64,000 bases of DNA from Artocarpus heterophyllus (lineage: Eukaryota > Streptophyta > Magnoliopsida > Rosales > Moraceae): positions 25,977,854 to 26,041,853 of the forward strand of contig CM046349.1 in NCBI GenBank assembly GCA_025403435.1, given 5' to 3'. A program made the position numbers and the translations under genes. The number at the start of each line of letters is the position of its first letter. The first letter of the stretch is position 1. Under the pieces are notes generated by a model. It was not told where the DNA came from, searched no databases, and was given only the letters and a program-made list of their open reading frames with translations. This document shows, one piece after another, positions 45,891 to 56,834 of the stretch.

Positions 45891-46855
45891 AAAATTTCCA
45901 GAAAAGGTGCAGTTCTTTTCCAGTGCAGTTTTAATTTTATTTTTGGGATAATTCTAAGAAACATTAAATCTAGATATGACCGAAAATATGAAGTATTCGA
46001 TATTTACAAGATTGAAGACTTGAAGATGGGTATTACATAAAAAAGGATACAGCTTGAGGATTTAAGGATGAAGAATCAATAATATGTCTCGATTATTTTC
46101 TTGTAATCTTAGTTTTCTATTCTCTAGGGTGGAGCCATAATATTACGGTTACTATTATTATTTTGCTTGTAGCTTTGCTTGATTGCTTTGCTTGTCTGCA
46201 TTATAATATGATTTGCCATGTATATTGATAACATGTCATATAGAATAGGGAGTGCTGCTCATATTTAAATTGTTCATGCATATTCTTAAAATAAAACCTT
46301 GATTTCAAAAGATTGAGTGGGAGAAGGTTTTCAAAGAAATGACCTAAGGCCTCCATCGTTGGTCCATAGGCGGAACATGGTGGTCCCAACCCCTAGGAAG
46401 GGATTTCTATCATGTACCAGATTGGATCTCTAAGAGGATAAGGTATTTTAGCATGATTTATGGTTGCACACCGTTAGGTCGTGATTATAAATCATAGATA
46501 AAATATTAAAACAATGGTTATACACTCACGTTAATTTTATTATTAACCTCCCGTAGGAGCTCTATTAATAAAATTAATGGCCAAAGAAATGATTATTAAT
46601 AGATGCTGGATCATACGGGTCCTGGATGGCATATATTAATAAGGAGGGAATCCGTGTTCCTGATTGAATTTGGCATGACTCCCCTAGGAGCTTGTTAAAT
46701 TCTAAGTTGGGAATTATCGTTTTAAGGTTATGATATTTTCAAGATTTTGACACATAAACACATTTGTATGATTCTTACATGATTGTGTTATCTTACTAAA
46801 TTATTATTATATGTTTGCTTATGTTTGGTATATGATTCTTTATTGTAGATTAAAA

Positions 46856-47695
46856 ATGTCTAAAAACATTTTATCATTGATACATGACAAAAACCTATTA
46901 ACCGATGAGAACTATAATGATTGAAAACGGAACCTAGATATCGTCCTGTCCTTTAAGAAACTGAAATATGTACTGACAACCCCTTGTCCTCCCGAGCCTA
47001 AGAGAGGCTCAACTAATGAGCAATTCCAAGCGTATGATCCCTGGAAAGATGCTAATGATTAGGCCCGCAGCTATGTTATGGCTAGCATGAACAACATGCT
47101 GCAGGCTCAACATTAGGATTATGAGACTGCAAAGTAGATCTTGGATAATCTTGAAGATATGTTTAAAGGCCAAGCCATAACAAAGTGGCAAGGGGCACTT
47201 CAAAAACTTCTAAATTGTAGACAGAGGCCGTGGACATCTGTAAAGAAGCATATGATGTTGGTCATGGCTCACCTTACTGAGGCTCAAACCAATGGAGCCG
47301 ACATCGATGCTGAAACGAAAATGACTATGGTCTTTGAGACTCTGTCTAAGGAATTTATTCCATTTAGAGCTACATTTAATTTAAGAAATAGACAAGATAT
47401 GACCTTAACAGAATTGATGAAACAGTTACAAGAGTTTGAACTGCTGATCAGGGAGTCTCCTGCGGGTGGTGAGGCTAACATGGTAGCTGCTTCTAGTTCC
47501 AATCCTAACTCTAGGAATGGAAAGAAGCAACGGGCCAAGAAAGGGAAGTCTTTTATTCCTGCTACCACCAAAAGCAAGAAGAAGAAGAAGAAGAACCCAA
47601 AGAAGCTTAAGTGCTCATTCTGTGGAAAGGTCAGACATATCAAGAAGCATTGCAAGGACTTCCTTTCTCCAAAGGAGGTAGGTGTGATCTTCTAT
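46856..47695 (+). pseudogene. gag: gag of the large copia element, several stops
   Basis: The likely start is the ATG at 46856 (MSKNILSLIHDKNLLTDENY). The frame meets a TGA after 18 codons at a site where Trp is expected, then TAG stops near 47059, 47116 and 47134. From 47141 it is open and includes LEDMFKGQAITKWQGALQKL, LTEAQTNGADIDAETKM and LTELMKQLQEFELLI, then a lysine-rich stretch and the zinc knuckle CSFCGKVRHIKKHC near 47612-47653. The protein would have been the particle-forming Gag. Each stop is a single change away from a sense codon. Confidence 0.88.
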
Positions 47696-47699
47696 ATTT

Positions 47700-48378
47700 A
47701 AAAACTTGTTTGGTTAAGGAATCCAATGACATTTGGTTTATAGATTCTGGTGCAACTAATCATGTTTGTGTTTCTCTGTAGGGATTCAAAGAAACGAGAA
47801 GTCTGCTACATGAGGACTTCACGCTTTGGATGGGTGATGGATCCTTGGTCTCAGCGGAAGCAGTGGGAGATGTCCATCTTTATTTTGATACTTATAGAAA
47901 TTTATTTTTGCAAGATTGTTTTTATGTTCCTAAATTTAAAAGGAATTTAATTTCTGTATCTTGTTTATTTAAAGACTCCTACTTGGTTTCTTTTAATAAT
48001 AAAGTGGTGATTCGTAAAAACAAATCTTTTATCTGTTCTAGATGGATGCAAAATAATCTATATTTTATCAAACCTAAGATGGACATATTGCTTAATGCTG
48101 AGATGAATGATAATAACTCTAAAAGACTTAAAACTTCTCACTCTAATAAGACTTATCTTTGACATTTGCACCTTGGTCATATTAACCTGAATAGGATTCA
48201 AAGGTTGGTAAGGGATGGACTATTAAGTCACTTAAAGGTGGAATCTATAACTCAATGTGAATCTTGTTTAGAGGGTAAAATCACCAAAAGACCATACGAG
48301 TCTAAGGCTAATAGGGCCGAAGGGGTTCTAGAACTTGTGCATAATGATGTTTGCAGACCGATGAACATCTGGGCATGA
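47700..48378 (+). pseudogene. pro: Protease and integrase zinc-binding domain of the large copia element
   Basis: The protease site IDSGATNHVC lies at about 47740-47770. The frame then continues past a TAG into WMGDGSLVSAEAVGDVHLYF and FYVPKFKRNLISVSCL, the usual copia protease and linker. From 48166 the integrase N-terminal domain follows with LGHINLNRIQRLVRDGLL and CESCLEGK. Stops near 47782 and 48161 and a TGA near 48376 break the polyprotein. Confidence 0.85.
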
Positions 48379-49130
48379 GGGGGGTTTGAGTACTTCGTCA
48401 CTTTTATTGACGATTACTCAAGATATGGTATGTGTACCTGATGCACCACAAAAGCAAAACTTTTGACAAGTTCAGGGAGTTTCGGGCTGAAGTGGAAAAG
48501 CAATTGGGTAGACCCATAAAGGCACTTCGATCAGATCGAGGTGGGGAATACCTTTCTGATGAGTTCTTGAAACACTTATTAGAGAATGGGATTTTATCCC
48601 ATTTAACTACGCCGGACACTTCGTAGCAGAATGGCGTAGCAGAGAGAAGAAATAGGACTTTGTTGGACATGATTAGGTCCATGATGAGTTATTCATCATT
48701 GCCTTTATCCTTTTGGGGATATGCATGACAAACTGCTTGTTATCTTTTGAACAATGTGCCTTCAAAATCGGTCCCTAAGACTCCTCACAAGTTATGGACG
48801 AGTAGGAAGACATCCTTAAACCATATTCGTATATGGGGATGTTCAGCTCGTGTCCTGTTTAAGGATCCAAATAAGTTGGAAGCACGTTCGGAAGTTTGCA
48901 TTTTTTATAGGATATCCAAAAGGGACTAAAGGGGGTTATTTATATAACCTAAAGGAAAATAAAGTCGTGGTTTCAACTAATGCAACTTTCCTTGAGGAGA
49001 GTTACATGAACGACTTTAAACCTCGAAGCAAAGTGATGCTTGAGGAGTTAAGGAGTGATCTGATTACTCTGGAGGTTCTGAATAAAACCGTTCTAATCAG
49101 TGTAGAAAAACCAAACAAACCTGAATAACA
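48379..49130 (+). pseudogene. IN: Integrase core of the large copia element
   Basis: Motifs seen are [13 protein letters not shown] (first Asp) near 48392, ALRSDRGGEYLSDEFL (second Asp) near 48525, [16 protein letters not shown] (Glu) near 48630, ACYLLNNVPSKSVPKTP and HIRIWGCSARVLFKDPNKLE. A frameshift near 48425, a TAG near 48625 (before QNGVAERR), a TGA near 48726 and a second shift near 48900 interrupt it. The catalytic residues themselves are kept. Confidence 0.87.
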
Positions 49131-49169
49131 ACCTCAGGGGCTTCGACGTAGTGGGAGGATCGGGCGTCA

Positions 49170-50110
49170 ACTTGAGAGGTATATGTTCAATAGGAGGTCT
49201 TCTTTGCTGAACCAGATGACCATGACAGGGATCCTTATACTTACGTAGAAGCTATGGAGGATGTTGATTCAAAACTCTGGACAGAGGCCATGAACATAGA
49301 GATGAAGTCTATGGAGACTAATTAGGTCTAGGAGCTTATGGATCTTCCCGAAGGGGTAAAACCCATAGGGTGTAAGTGGATCTACAAGAGTAAAAGAGGA
49401 GTGGATGGAAAGGTCAAAATCTTTAAGGCTAGACTAGTAGCTAAGGGTTATACGCAAAAGGAAGGAATCGATTATGAGAAAACCTTTTTGCCTGTAGCCA
49501 TGCTTAAGTCCATCCAGATTCTCTTGTCCATAGCTGTCACTCTCGACTACGAGATTTGGCAAATGGATGTCAAGACCATTTTTTGAATGGCTATCTTGAT
49601 GAGTCCATTTATATGGAACAACCAGACGAGTTCAAGGTCACGAGTCAAGAGGGTAAGGTTTGTAAGCTGCTGAAGTCAATTTATTGACTTAAGCAAGCTT
49701 CTTGTTCTTGGAACATAAGATTTGATCAAGTGATCAAGACTTATGGGTTCTCACAAAATGTGGATGAATCATGTGTTTATAAACACATTAAGGATGAGAA
49801 GGTAGTTTTTCTACTGCTCTATGTAGATGAGATTCTGCTGACTGGCAATGACATTGGGGCATTCTCATCGGTCAAATTATGATTGACTAAGCAGTTTGAC
49901 ATGAAGGACTTAGGAGAGGCTAATTTTGTTCTCGGTATCCAGATCTTTCGGGATAGGAAGAACAAAATGATAGCTTTGTCCCAGGCTAGCTACATAGATA
50001 AAATTCTCAGGAGGTTTGCAATGCAGGATTCCAAGAAAGGTGGGCAACCATCTAGGCCTTGAATTACTCTTTCAAAGAATGACTCTCCAAAGTCTTATGA
50101 AGAAAGAGAA
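49170..50110 (+). pseudogene. RT: Reverse transcriptase of the large copia element
   Basis: The domain begins with [19 protein letters not shown] and [16 protein letters not shown] (from 49338), then [11 protein letters not shown] lost base near 49583 moves the next part (NGYLDESIYMEQPDEF, LKQAS) to another frame. The catalytic box at 49820-49831 reads YVDE, so the second active-site Asp of YVDD is replaced by Glu. The C-terminal part (KQFDMKDLGEANFVLGIQI, LSQASYIDKIL) follows. Further stops lie near 49687, 49882 and 50060. Confidence 0.88.
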
Positions 50111-50113
50111 TAC

Positions 50114-52827
50114 ATGAAAAAGGTGCCTTATGCTTCGGCAGTAGGTAGTCTCATATATGCCATGCTTTACACACGACCAGATATTAGTTATGCGGTCGGG
50201 ATTGTAAGTCGATTTCAGGCCAATCCAAAACTGAACCATTGGGTTGCGGTAAAGCATATTTTCAAGTACCTGAGAAGGACTCGAGGGTATATGCTTGTAT
50301 ATACGGGTGAGGACCTGACTCCTCTAGGATATACTGACTCAGATTTTCAATCCTGTTTGGATTCTAGGAAATCGACTTCAGGTTTTGTGTTTACTCTAGA
50401 CGGCGGTGCCATCAATTGGAGAAGTGCTAAGCAAGATTGCACTTCGAATTCAACGATGGAGGCTGAGCATGTGGCAGCTAGTGATGCTTCAAAAGAAGCA
50501 GTGTGGCTCTGCAAGTTCCTTGGGGATCTTGAGGTAGTTCCTGGTATGGATAAAGTGGTATCATTGTACTGTGATAACAATGCGGCGGTAGCTAATGCTA
50601 AGGAACCAAGATTTCACAAGAAGAGTAAGCATATTGATCGGAAGTTGTTAGACATGTATGCCCTAAGGAGTAAAAATGTAATACGTTTTTGGAGACATTT
50701 TTATCAATAAAGAATTTATTCATTTATATATACCAAATCTTGTCCTCTTTACGTTCATATTTGTTGAATATATGATAAGCAAACAGTAGTCTGAGACTGT
50801 CAGTCTAAACCTTAAGAATTGGGCATATGATGAGATGATTATGCGGTAGACACGATTCTTAGGGTGACGGTCTAAAACGTATGATCCGTAATCGAGGGAA
50901 TAAAGTTGGGCGCTTTATTCATATAAAGATTGTTATGTTGTCTATATCCCTTTTGGGAGATGGTTTGTCTTGACCATCGGAGTTGGACTCCGTGAATAGA
51001 AACGTTGGCACGTTGTCATAGGTGACGATGTGTTGGATTGGGACATAAAGTGAATTGGTTTGGATTAATAATTCTATCTTGGCAAATCGATTCACTTTAG
51101 ACAGTCATTTGTATTGTATCTTAATCCTGAGATGAATAGTGGGCCCGTTGTCTCGACTTGTGTCTTTTGATGTACCAATGGGTGACTCCCACATCTCTAT
51201 AGTGGTATGCATGCCGGTACATTGGAGGCATGACTCTTGATAGTGTAGACTTGTTATTCATAGATATGGAATCCATAGATCCTCTTTAAGAGTAATGATA
51301 TCCTCTTATATGCGTTGTCCTGTAATTGGAAAATTGGAGCGCTCAACCATTTGGATACATAGGTGTAACCGAATGGTATACTATCTTTGGATGGTAAGTT
51401 TTCTAATGGTGAGACAATGGAACGTAAGATAAAAATAATCTGGAAGGTAAGACAGAACTTGTCCTTAAGTCGATTATGGATTATCATATGGGGATACGAT
51501 ACACTTTGATATGTCATGGAGACTTAGCTACACGAGCTTCGTAATTCTATAAAGTTCGAGAGTGCAGCTCCAAGTTTTTAGTGGAGTAGCGTTGGAGTTG
51601 ATAATTGTGAAATGTATATCTGGGATATTGGGTTTCATAATTATCATGAGCTTGAACTTTATAGGTCCATTTTGGTCCCCTTTGCTAGCTCACAAAATCC
51701 TGTAACGACACGGCGTGCTTTTCCAATAATTGGTGACTTATGTCAGATTTATCAGATTGGTTTAAAATTTGTAAGAATCAAATAATTCATGTCTGTTTAT
51801 CAGTTGAATTAATTTTGTAAGAAATTAGTTCAAGATAAACTTGTTGAATTATTGCGATCAGATAATTCTTGTCTGTTTATCGGTTGTTTTAATTTTGAAC
51901 AAAATTAGAACAAGATAAACTTGTAGAATTATTATGAATTGATTTATTTTCTTAGAGATTATCTTGATAAAGTTTGTTTTGATCAGATAACTTCTCTATT
52001 GGGTTATTTGAATCAAAACTGAGACTTTATCCTTTAGAATCTCGGGTGGAAAATAAAAGATTCACGGAGATTTTTTCTCGGGAGTTTGGCCTGCCGAACT
52101 GGCCTGTTTGGCCTGCCGATCAGAATGTTTGGCCTGCCGATCAGCGGAGATAAGATTACGTGTTTTCACGTGGATCTTATCTGATATTGATCCAAACTTG
52201 ATTCTGTTTCGAGTTTTTGAGACCTAATCTGATATGGACTAACCCCAGGACCAATAGGTATAAAAAGGGAGTGAGTCTCATGATTTACTCAGATCAATTT
52301 GAGAGATTAAGAGTGATACTCTTCTAGTGAGCATCTGAAAACTCCCTAAGAGCTTTTGTTCACAAATCACGAGCACTAGCTTTGGGTTCTCTCTGTTGGT
52401 TGGAAGGAGAGTCACCGGTGGAAGAGCTGTACGTGTGAGCCCACACTCACTCCGGTTGTGGATAGAGAATAGCAAAGAAGACCAGTTGGTTGAGGCTCTT
52501 CTGAAATGCTACTTCTTTACACAGGTTGCGGAGGTTCTTCGGCACACTGAGGTTAGTAAGATCTATTTAATTTATACATATAACATGTCAAACTTGTGTT
52601 TTGAAAATTACTCTGATGAAAAATTTTTAAAATTCCGCTGCGCACTTTGTTTCCAATAGAAGTATCATGTGATAAAGGACTGCGTTGAGGGCGGGCATGT
52701 CACGGTGTGCAAGATCATGTCAGAGGACAATTTAGCTGATCCATTTACGAAGACACTTACTAGGAGAGTCTTCGAGAGGCATGTGGAAGTTATGGGGATG
52801 CAAGATTTGTCATATTTACTCACTTAG
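50114..52827 (+). pseudogene. RH: RNase H of the large copia element, interrupted by a solo LTR
   Basis: The first part (50114-50645) is open: PYASAVGSLIYAMLYTRPDI, GYTDSDFQSCLDSRKSTSG, STMEAEHVAASDASKEAVW, LYCDNNAAVANAKEPRFHKK and KHIDRK. The catalytic acidic residues are present. At 50646 a solo LTR interrupts the codon after KHIDRK. The frame resumes at 52664 with YHVIKD-type residues and DNLADPFTKTL, ending at the TAG at 52825-52827. The two halves fit each other once the LTR and one TSD copy are ignored. Confidence 0.9.
50646..52658 (+). mobile_element. Solo LTR of the same copia family, nested in its own relative's RNase H
   Basis: The segment starts TGTTAGACATGTATG and ends GTTTCCAATA. 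It matches the 43125 and 52842 LTRs over its full length of 2,013 bp. It is flanked by the perfect TSD GAAGT (50641-50645 and 52659-52663). It has the same orientation as the host element. A full copy must have inserted into the RNase H and then lost its interior and one LTR by recombination. Confidence 0.94.
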
Positions 52828-52841
52828 TGCAAATGGGCGAT

Positions 52842-54873
52842 TGTTAGACATGTATGCCCTAAGGAGTAAAAATGTAATAAGTTTTTAGAGACATTTTTAT
52901 CAATAAAGAATTTATTCATTATGTATATACCAAATCTTGTCCTCTTTACGTTCATATTTGTTGAATGTATGTTAAGCAAATAATAGTCTGAGACTTTTGG
53001 TCTAAACCTTAAAAATTGGGCATATGATGGACGGATTATATGGAAGACACGATTCTTAAGGTGATGGTGTAAATCATACGATCCATGATCGAAGGAATAA
53101 AGTTGGGCGCTTTATTCATGTAAAGATTGTTATGTTGTCTATATCCCTTTTGGGCGATGGTTTGTCTTGACCATCGGAGGTGGACTCCGTGAATAGAAAC
53201 ATTGGCACGTTGTCATAAGTGACGATGTGTTGAATCGAGACATAAAGTGAATTGATTTGGATTAATAATTCTATCTCGACAAATTGATTCACTTTAGACA
53301 ATCATTTGTGTTGTATCTTAATCCTGAGATGAATAGTGGGCCCGTTGTCTTGGCTTGTGTCTTTTGATGTACCAAAGGGTAACACCCACATCTTAATAGC
53401 TGTATACATGCTGGTACGTTGGAGGCATGACTCTTGATAGCGTAGACCTGTTATTCATAGATATGGAATCCATAGCTCCTCTTTAGGAGTAATGATATCC
53501 TCTTATATGCGTTATCCTATAATTGGAAAACTGGAGCGCTCAACCATTTGGATACATAGGTGTAACCGAATGGTATACTGTCATTGGATAGTAAGTTTTC
53601 TGATGGTGAGATAATGGAACATAAGATAAAAATAATCAGGAAGGTAAGACAGAACTTGTCCTTAAGCCGATTATGGATTATCATATGGGGATACAATACA
53701 CTATGATATATCATGGAGACTTAGCTATACGAGCTTCGTAATTCTATGTAGTTCGAGAGTGCAGCTCCAAGCTTTTAGTGGAGTAGCATTGGACTTGATA
53801 ATTTTGAAATATATATCTGGAATATTGGGTTTCATAATTATCGGGACCTTAAACTATATAGGTCCATTTGGTCCCCTTTGCTAGCTCACAATATCCTGTA
53901 ATGACACGGCGTGCTTTTCCAATAATTGATGACTTATGTTAGATTTATTAGATTGGTTGAAATTTGAAAGAATCAAATAATTCATGTCTGTTTATCGGTT
54001 GAATTAATTTTGTTATAAAATTAATTCAAGATAAACTTGTTGAATTATTGGGATCGGATAATTCTTGTCTGTTTATCGGTTGATTTAATTTTAGATAACT
54101 TAGATCAAGATAAACTTGTAGAATTATTGGGAATTGATTTATTTTCTTAGAGATTATCTAGATAAAGTTGTTTTGATTAGATAACTTCTCTATTGGGTTA
54201 TTTGAATCAAAATTGAGACTTTATCCTATAGAATCTCAGGTGAAAAATAAAAGATTCGCGAGATTTTTTATTTGACAGTTTGGCCTACCGATGGACGTGT
54301 TCGGACTGCCGATGGGGTCTGTTCGGCCTACCGATCAAGTGGTTTGGCTTGCCGATCAGTGAAGGATAAGATCACGCATTTTCACATGGATCTTATTAGA
54401 TATTGATCCAAATTTGATTCTGATCTGAATTTTGAGACCTAATCTGATGAGGACTTACCCTATGACCAACCTCTATAAATAGGGAGTGATTCTCGCAAAT
54501 TACTTAGATCAATTGAGAGATTAAGAAAGATACTCTGCTAGTGAGAATCTAAAAAATCCCTGAGAGCTTTTGTTCACAAATTACGAACACTTGCTTTGGG
54601 TTCTCTTGATTGGTTGGAAGGAGAGTCACCTAGTGGAAGAGCTATACGTGTGAGCCCACACTCACTCAAGTCGTGGATAGAGAATAGCAAAGAAGACCAG
54701 TTGGTTGAGGCTCTTCTAGAACGTTACTTCTCTTCATGTTTTGCGAGAGTTCTTCGGCACACAAAGGTTAGTAACATTTGGTTAATTTATGCATATAGCA
54801 TGTCAAACTTATGTTTTGGAAATTACTTTGATGTAAAATTCTAAAAATTCTGCTGCGCACTATATTTCCAACA
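52842..54873 (+). repeat. 3' LTR of the large copia element
   Basis: The LTR is 2,032 bp, TGTTAGACATG to ATTTCCAACA, followed by the TSD GTAAA. It is preceded by GCAAATGGGCGAT, a weakened polypurine tract. Confidence 0.94.
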
Positions 54874-55924
54874 GTAAACAAGGTAAATAAAGAAAAGTAA
54901 ATAATATATGTAGAAAGTAAATAAATATCATTGGTGGTCACTGTCATGTGAATGCCACGAAGGTGGTGCCAATATCTTATCCTCATTCACCATCACGTGG
55001 ATGCTTTCCATGAAGGTGGGCAGGTAGATAAATAGTAAATCATATTATTAATAATGCAAAATCATTGAAAATCATCGTCTTTGAAATTAAACAAGTGGTG
55101 GGTCTCACAAAGATGAAAATTACATCGTAAAATACATATTATAATAATAATAATGAAATCATTGTGAATCATCATTTATAGAATATATCAAAGTATGTAT
55201 TTAATATAAACGACGATATCAGGTCTAGTCGTACAATTCATGTATCATACTATAGCTTCGAGAAAATACCATTTCAATCCAAAGAGCCAGGTTTCGATCC
55301 TAGGCCCATCCTTCCTCCTCAAACATGAAAGGGGGATTTTAAAAAAATAGAAAAACGTGAGCGAAAGGCTCAGTAGGATATTTAAAAACAAGTTATTTAA
55401 AAATAGTGGTCAATAACAGAGAATTGTTACAATTCGTTCTAATTGAAATAAATCTCAAAGTCTTAACAAATTAATAAAAACACTTACTTGAAAGCAACTT
55501 GATAAACGATCACTGTACGGGTTTTGAAAATCTGAAAGAAATATCGAAATACAATTCTTCAAAATTAAGACAGAAATCTTTCTTAAAAGGAAACATCTAA
55601 GAAATAAACTTAGACCAAAACAATTTAAAAGGGGTTGCTAAAGAAAGGGGATAGAAATATATGTATATTCTACCTTAATTTGAAATTCCAATAACATAAG
55701 CTCCAAATCAAATCCAACGTAAGCTCCAATCAATATTTAAGAGCTTAAAAACTACATTTAAAATCAAAAATTACTTTCAACAAATATCATTATATCAGTT
55801 TAATTATCAGTGTGCCTTTTGACTCAAAATAATCATAACCCAAAATCATAATTCTTTTTGAAACATTTTTAAATCATTAAACATTAAAAACCTAAAGAAA
55901 AATACAATTTTCAAAGTGCACAGT

Positions 55925-56100
55925 CAGCTTACTGAACATCCTGGCTTGGCCAATCGGACCTGCACAGTTCAGCCTACCAAACATTTGGATCGGCCTGCCA
56001 AACTGCTACAGTTTCGCCTGTCGAAGATATGAATCTAGCCTGTCGAACTTCTTGAATCTGGCATGTCAAAGATCAAGTTTGGCCTACTAAATTGGCAAAA
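55925..56100 (-). repeat. TCGGCCTGCCAAAC-type repeat cluster in the solo gypsy LTR
   Basis: About seven units such as GATCGGCCTGCCAAAC, TTTCGCCTGTCGAA, TCTAGCCTGTCGAA, TTCAGCCTACCAAAC and TTTGGCCTACTAAA occur every 24-28 bases. They are close to the units found in the LTR and leader of the nested copia element, but these lie outside that element's TSD, in a different LTR superfamily. Confidence 0.75.
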
Positions 56101-56834
56101 TCTATGGACCCGAACTTCGAGTCTCGACCTCCTCAAGTTCAAAAAACCTATTTTAATCCTGTTTTCTCAATCCCAGAGCATGAAAATCACATATAAAGCA
56201 TAGAAATCATAGTAGAACATATTTAAACCACTTTCCTCAAATTTAAACTCAATTTCACAATGGATTTGAAAATCAAAGAAAAATATCAAAACTTGATTAA
56301 ATCAATTTTTGTTCATATAAAGCTTAGATTCATGTTAAAACAAGTCCTACAAACTTAGATTAAAAGTCATTCAAGCTCATCAAACCTCGGATTACAATAT
56401 ACATAGAGATTCAAATTGAAATTCAAAACTTTTAGAGAGAAAAAGGCTAACCTCAGATTTGAACATTTTTGAAAGAAAACTTGGTGGCTTGATGATTTCA
56501 ACTTCAATTCTTGCTCAAATCCATGCAAAAATCAGAGAAAAAGATAATCAAGGAGACTGTATAGAGTGAGAAAAAGCGACGAGAGAGAGAGACGAAAATA
56601 AAGAAAGAAAGAGAGAGAAATATAAAGGAGTCAAGGGCATTTTAGTAAATATTGAAAAAATGTGGTATAAAATATTATTTGGTATTTTAAGAACCAAAAA
56701 TCAAATTTTCAAATATAACAATTGCAATAAAATCTTAAATGACTAAAATTGACAATAAATTCACACTTGATACACTTAATAATTAAACTTAATATAGTTA
56801 ATTCCACTTTAAAATTTAGGGGTGTTACAAAATA

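Larger units (their letters stand above)
45155..46855 (+). other. Untranslated leader of the large copia element
   Basis: This is 1.7 kb between the primer-binding site and the first gag ATG at 46856. It has AATTAATT-rich DNA near 45340-45380 and the GC-rich TCGGCAGGCCGA repeat cluster at 45650-45890. No coding is recognised. ORFs of 123 codons (minus) and 66 codons (plus) over the cluster simply reflect its GC-rich repeats. Confidence 0.75.
43125..54873 (+). mobile_element. Ty1/copia retrotransposon with 2-kb LTRs, itself containing a solo LTR
   Basis: The LTRs at 43125-45154 and 52842-54873 start TGTTAGACATGTATG and end TTC(A/C)AACA, and the TSD GTAAA is perfect (43120-43124 and 54874-54878). 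A TGGTATCAGAGA primer-binding site follows the 5' LTR and a short purine stretch precedes the 3' LTR. The interior carries gag, PR, IN, RT and RNase H in copia order on the plus strand, all with many stops. A 2,013-bp solo LTR of the same family lies inside the RNase H. Without it the element would be about 9.7 kb. Confidence 0.95.
43054..56829 (-). mobile_element. Solo gypsy-type LTR, split by a nested copia element
   Basis: The left end reads TGTGACGCCC (43054) and the right end AGGGGTGTTACA (56829), flanked by the perfect TSD AAATA (43049-43053 and 56830-56834). The LTR pieces are 43054-43124 and 54879-56829, about 2.02 kb together. No internal region or primer-binding site is left. The minus orientation is inferred from the end types: in the related element at 24024-30302 the TGTGATGCCC end is also on the left. 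It is further supported by the GAGCGAAAGGCTCAGTAGG block near 55360, which matches a block of the related LTRs in reverse complement. Confidence 0.82.

Noticed and set aside
45593..45964. 123-codon minus-strand ORF over the TCGGC repeat cluster
   Set aside because: It is a repeat-driven open frame in a retrotransposon leader with no recognisable domain.
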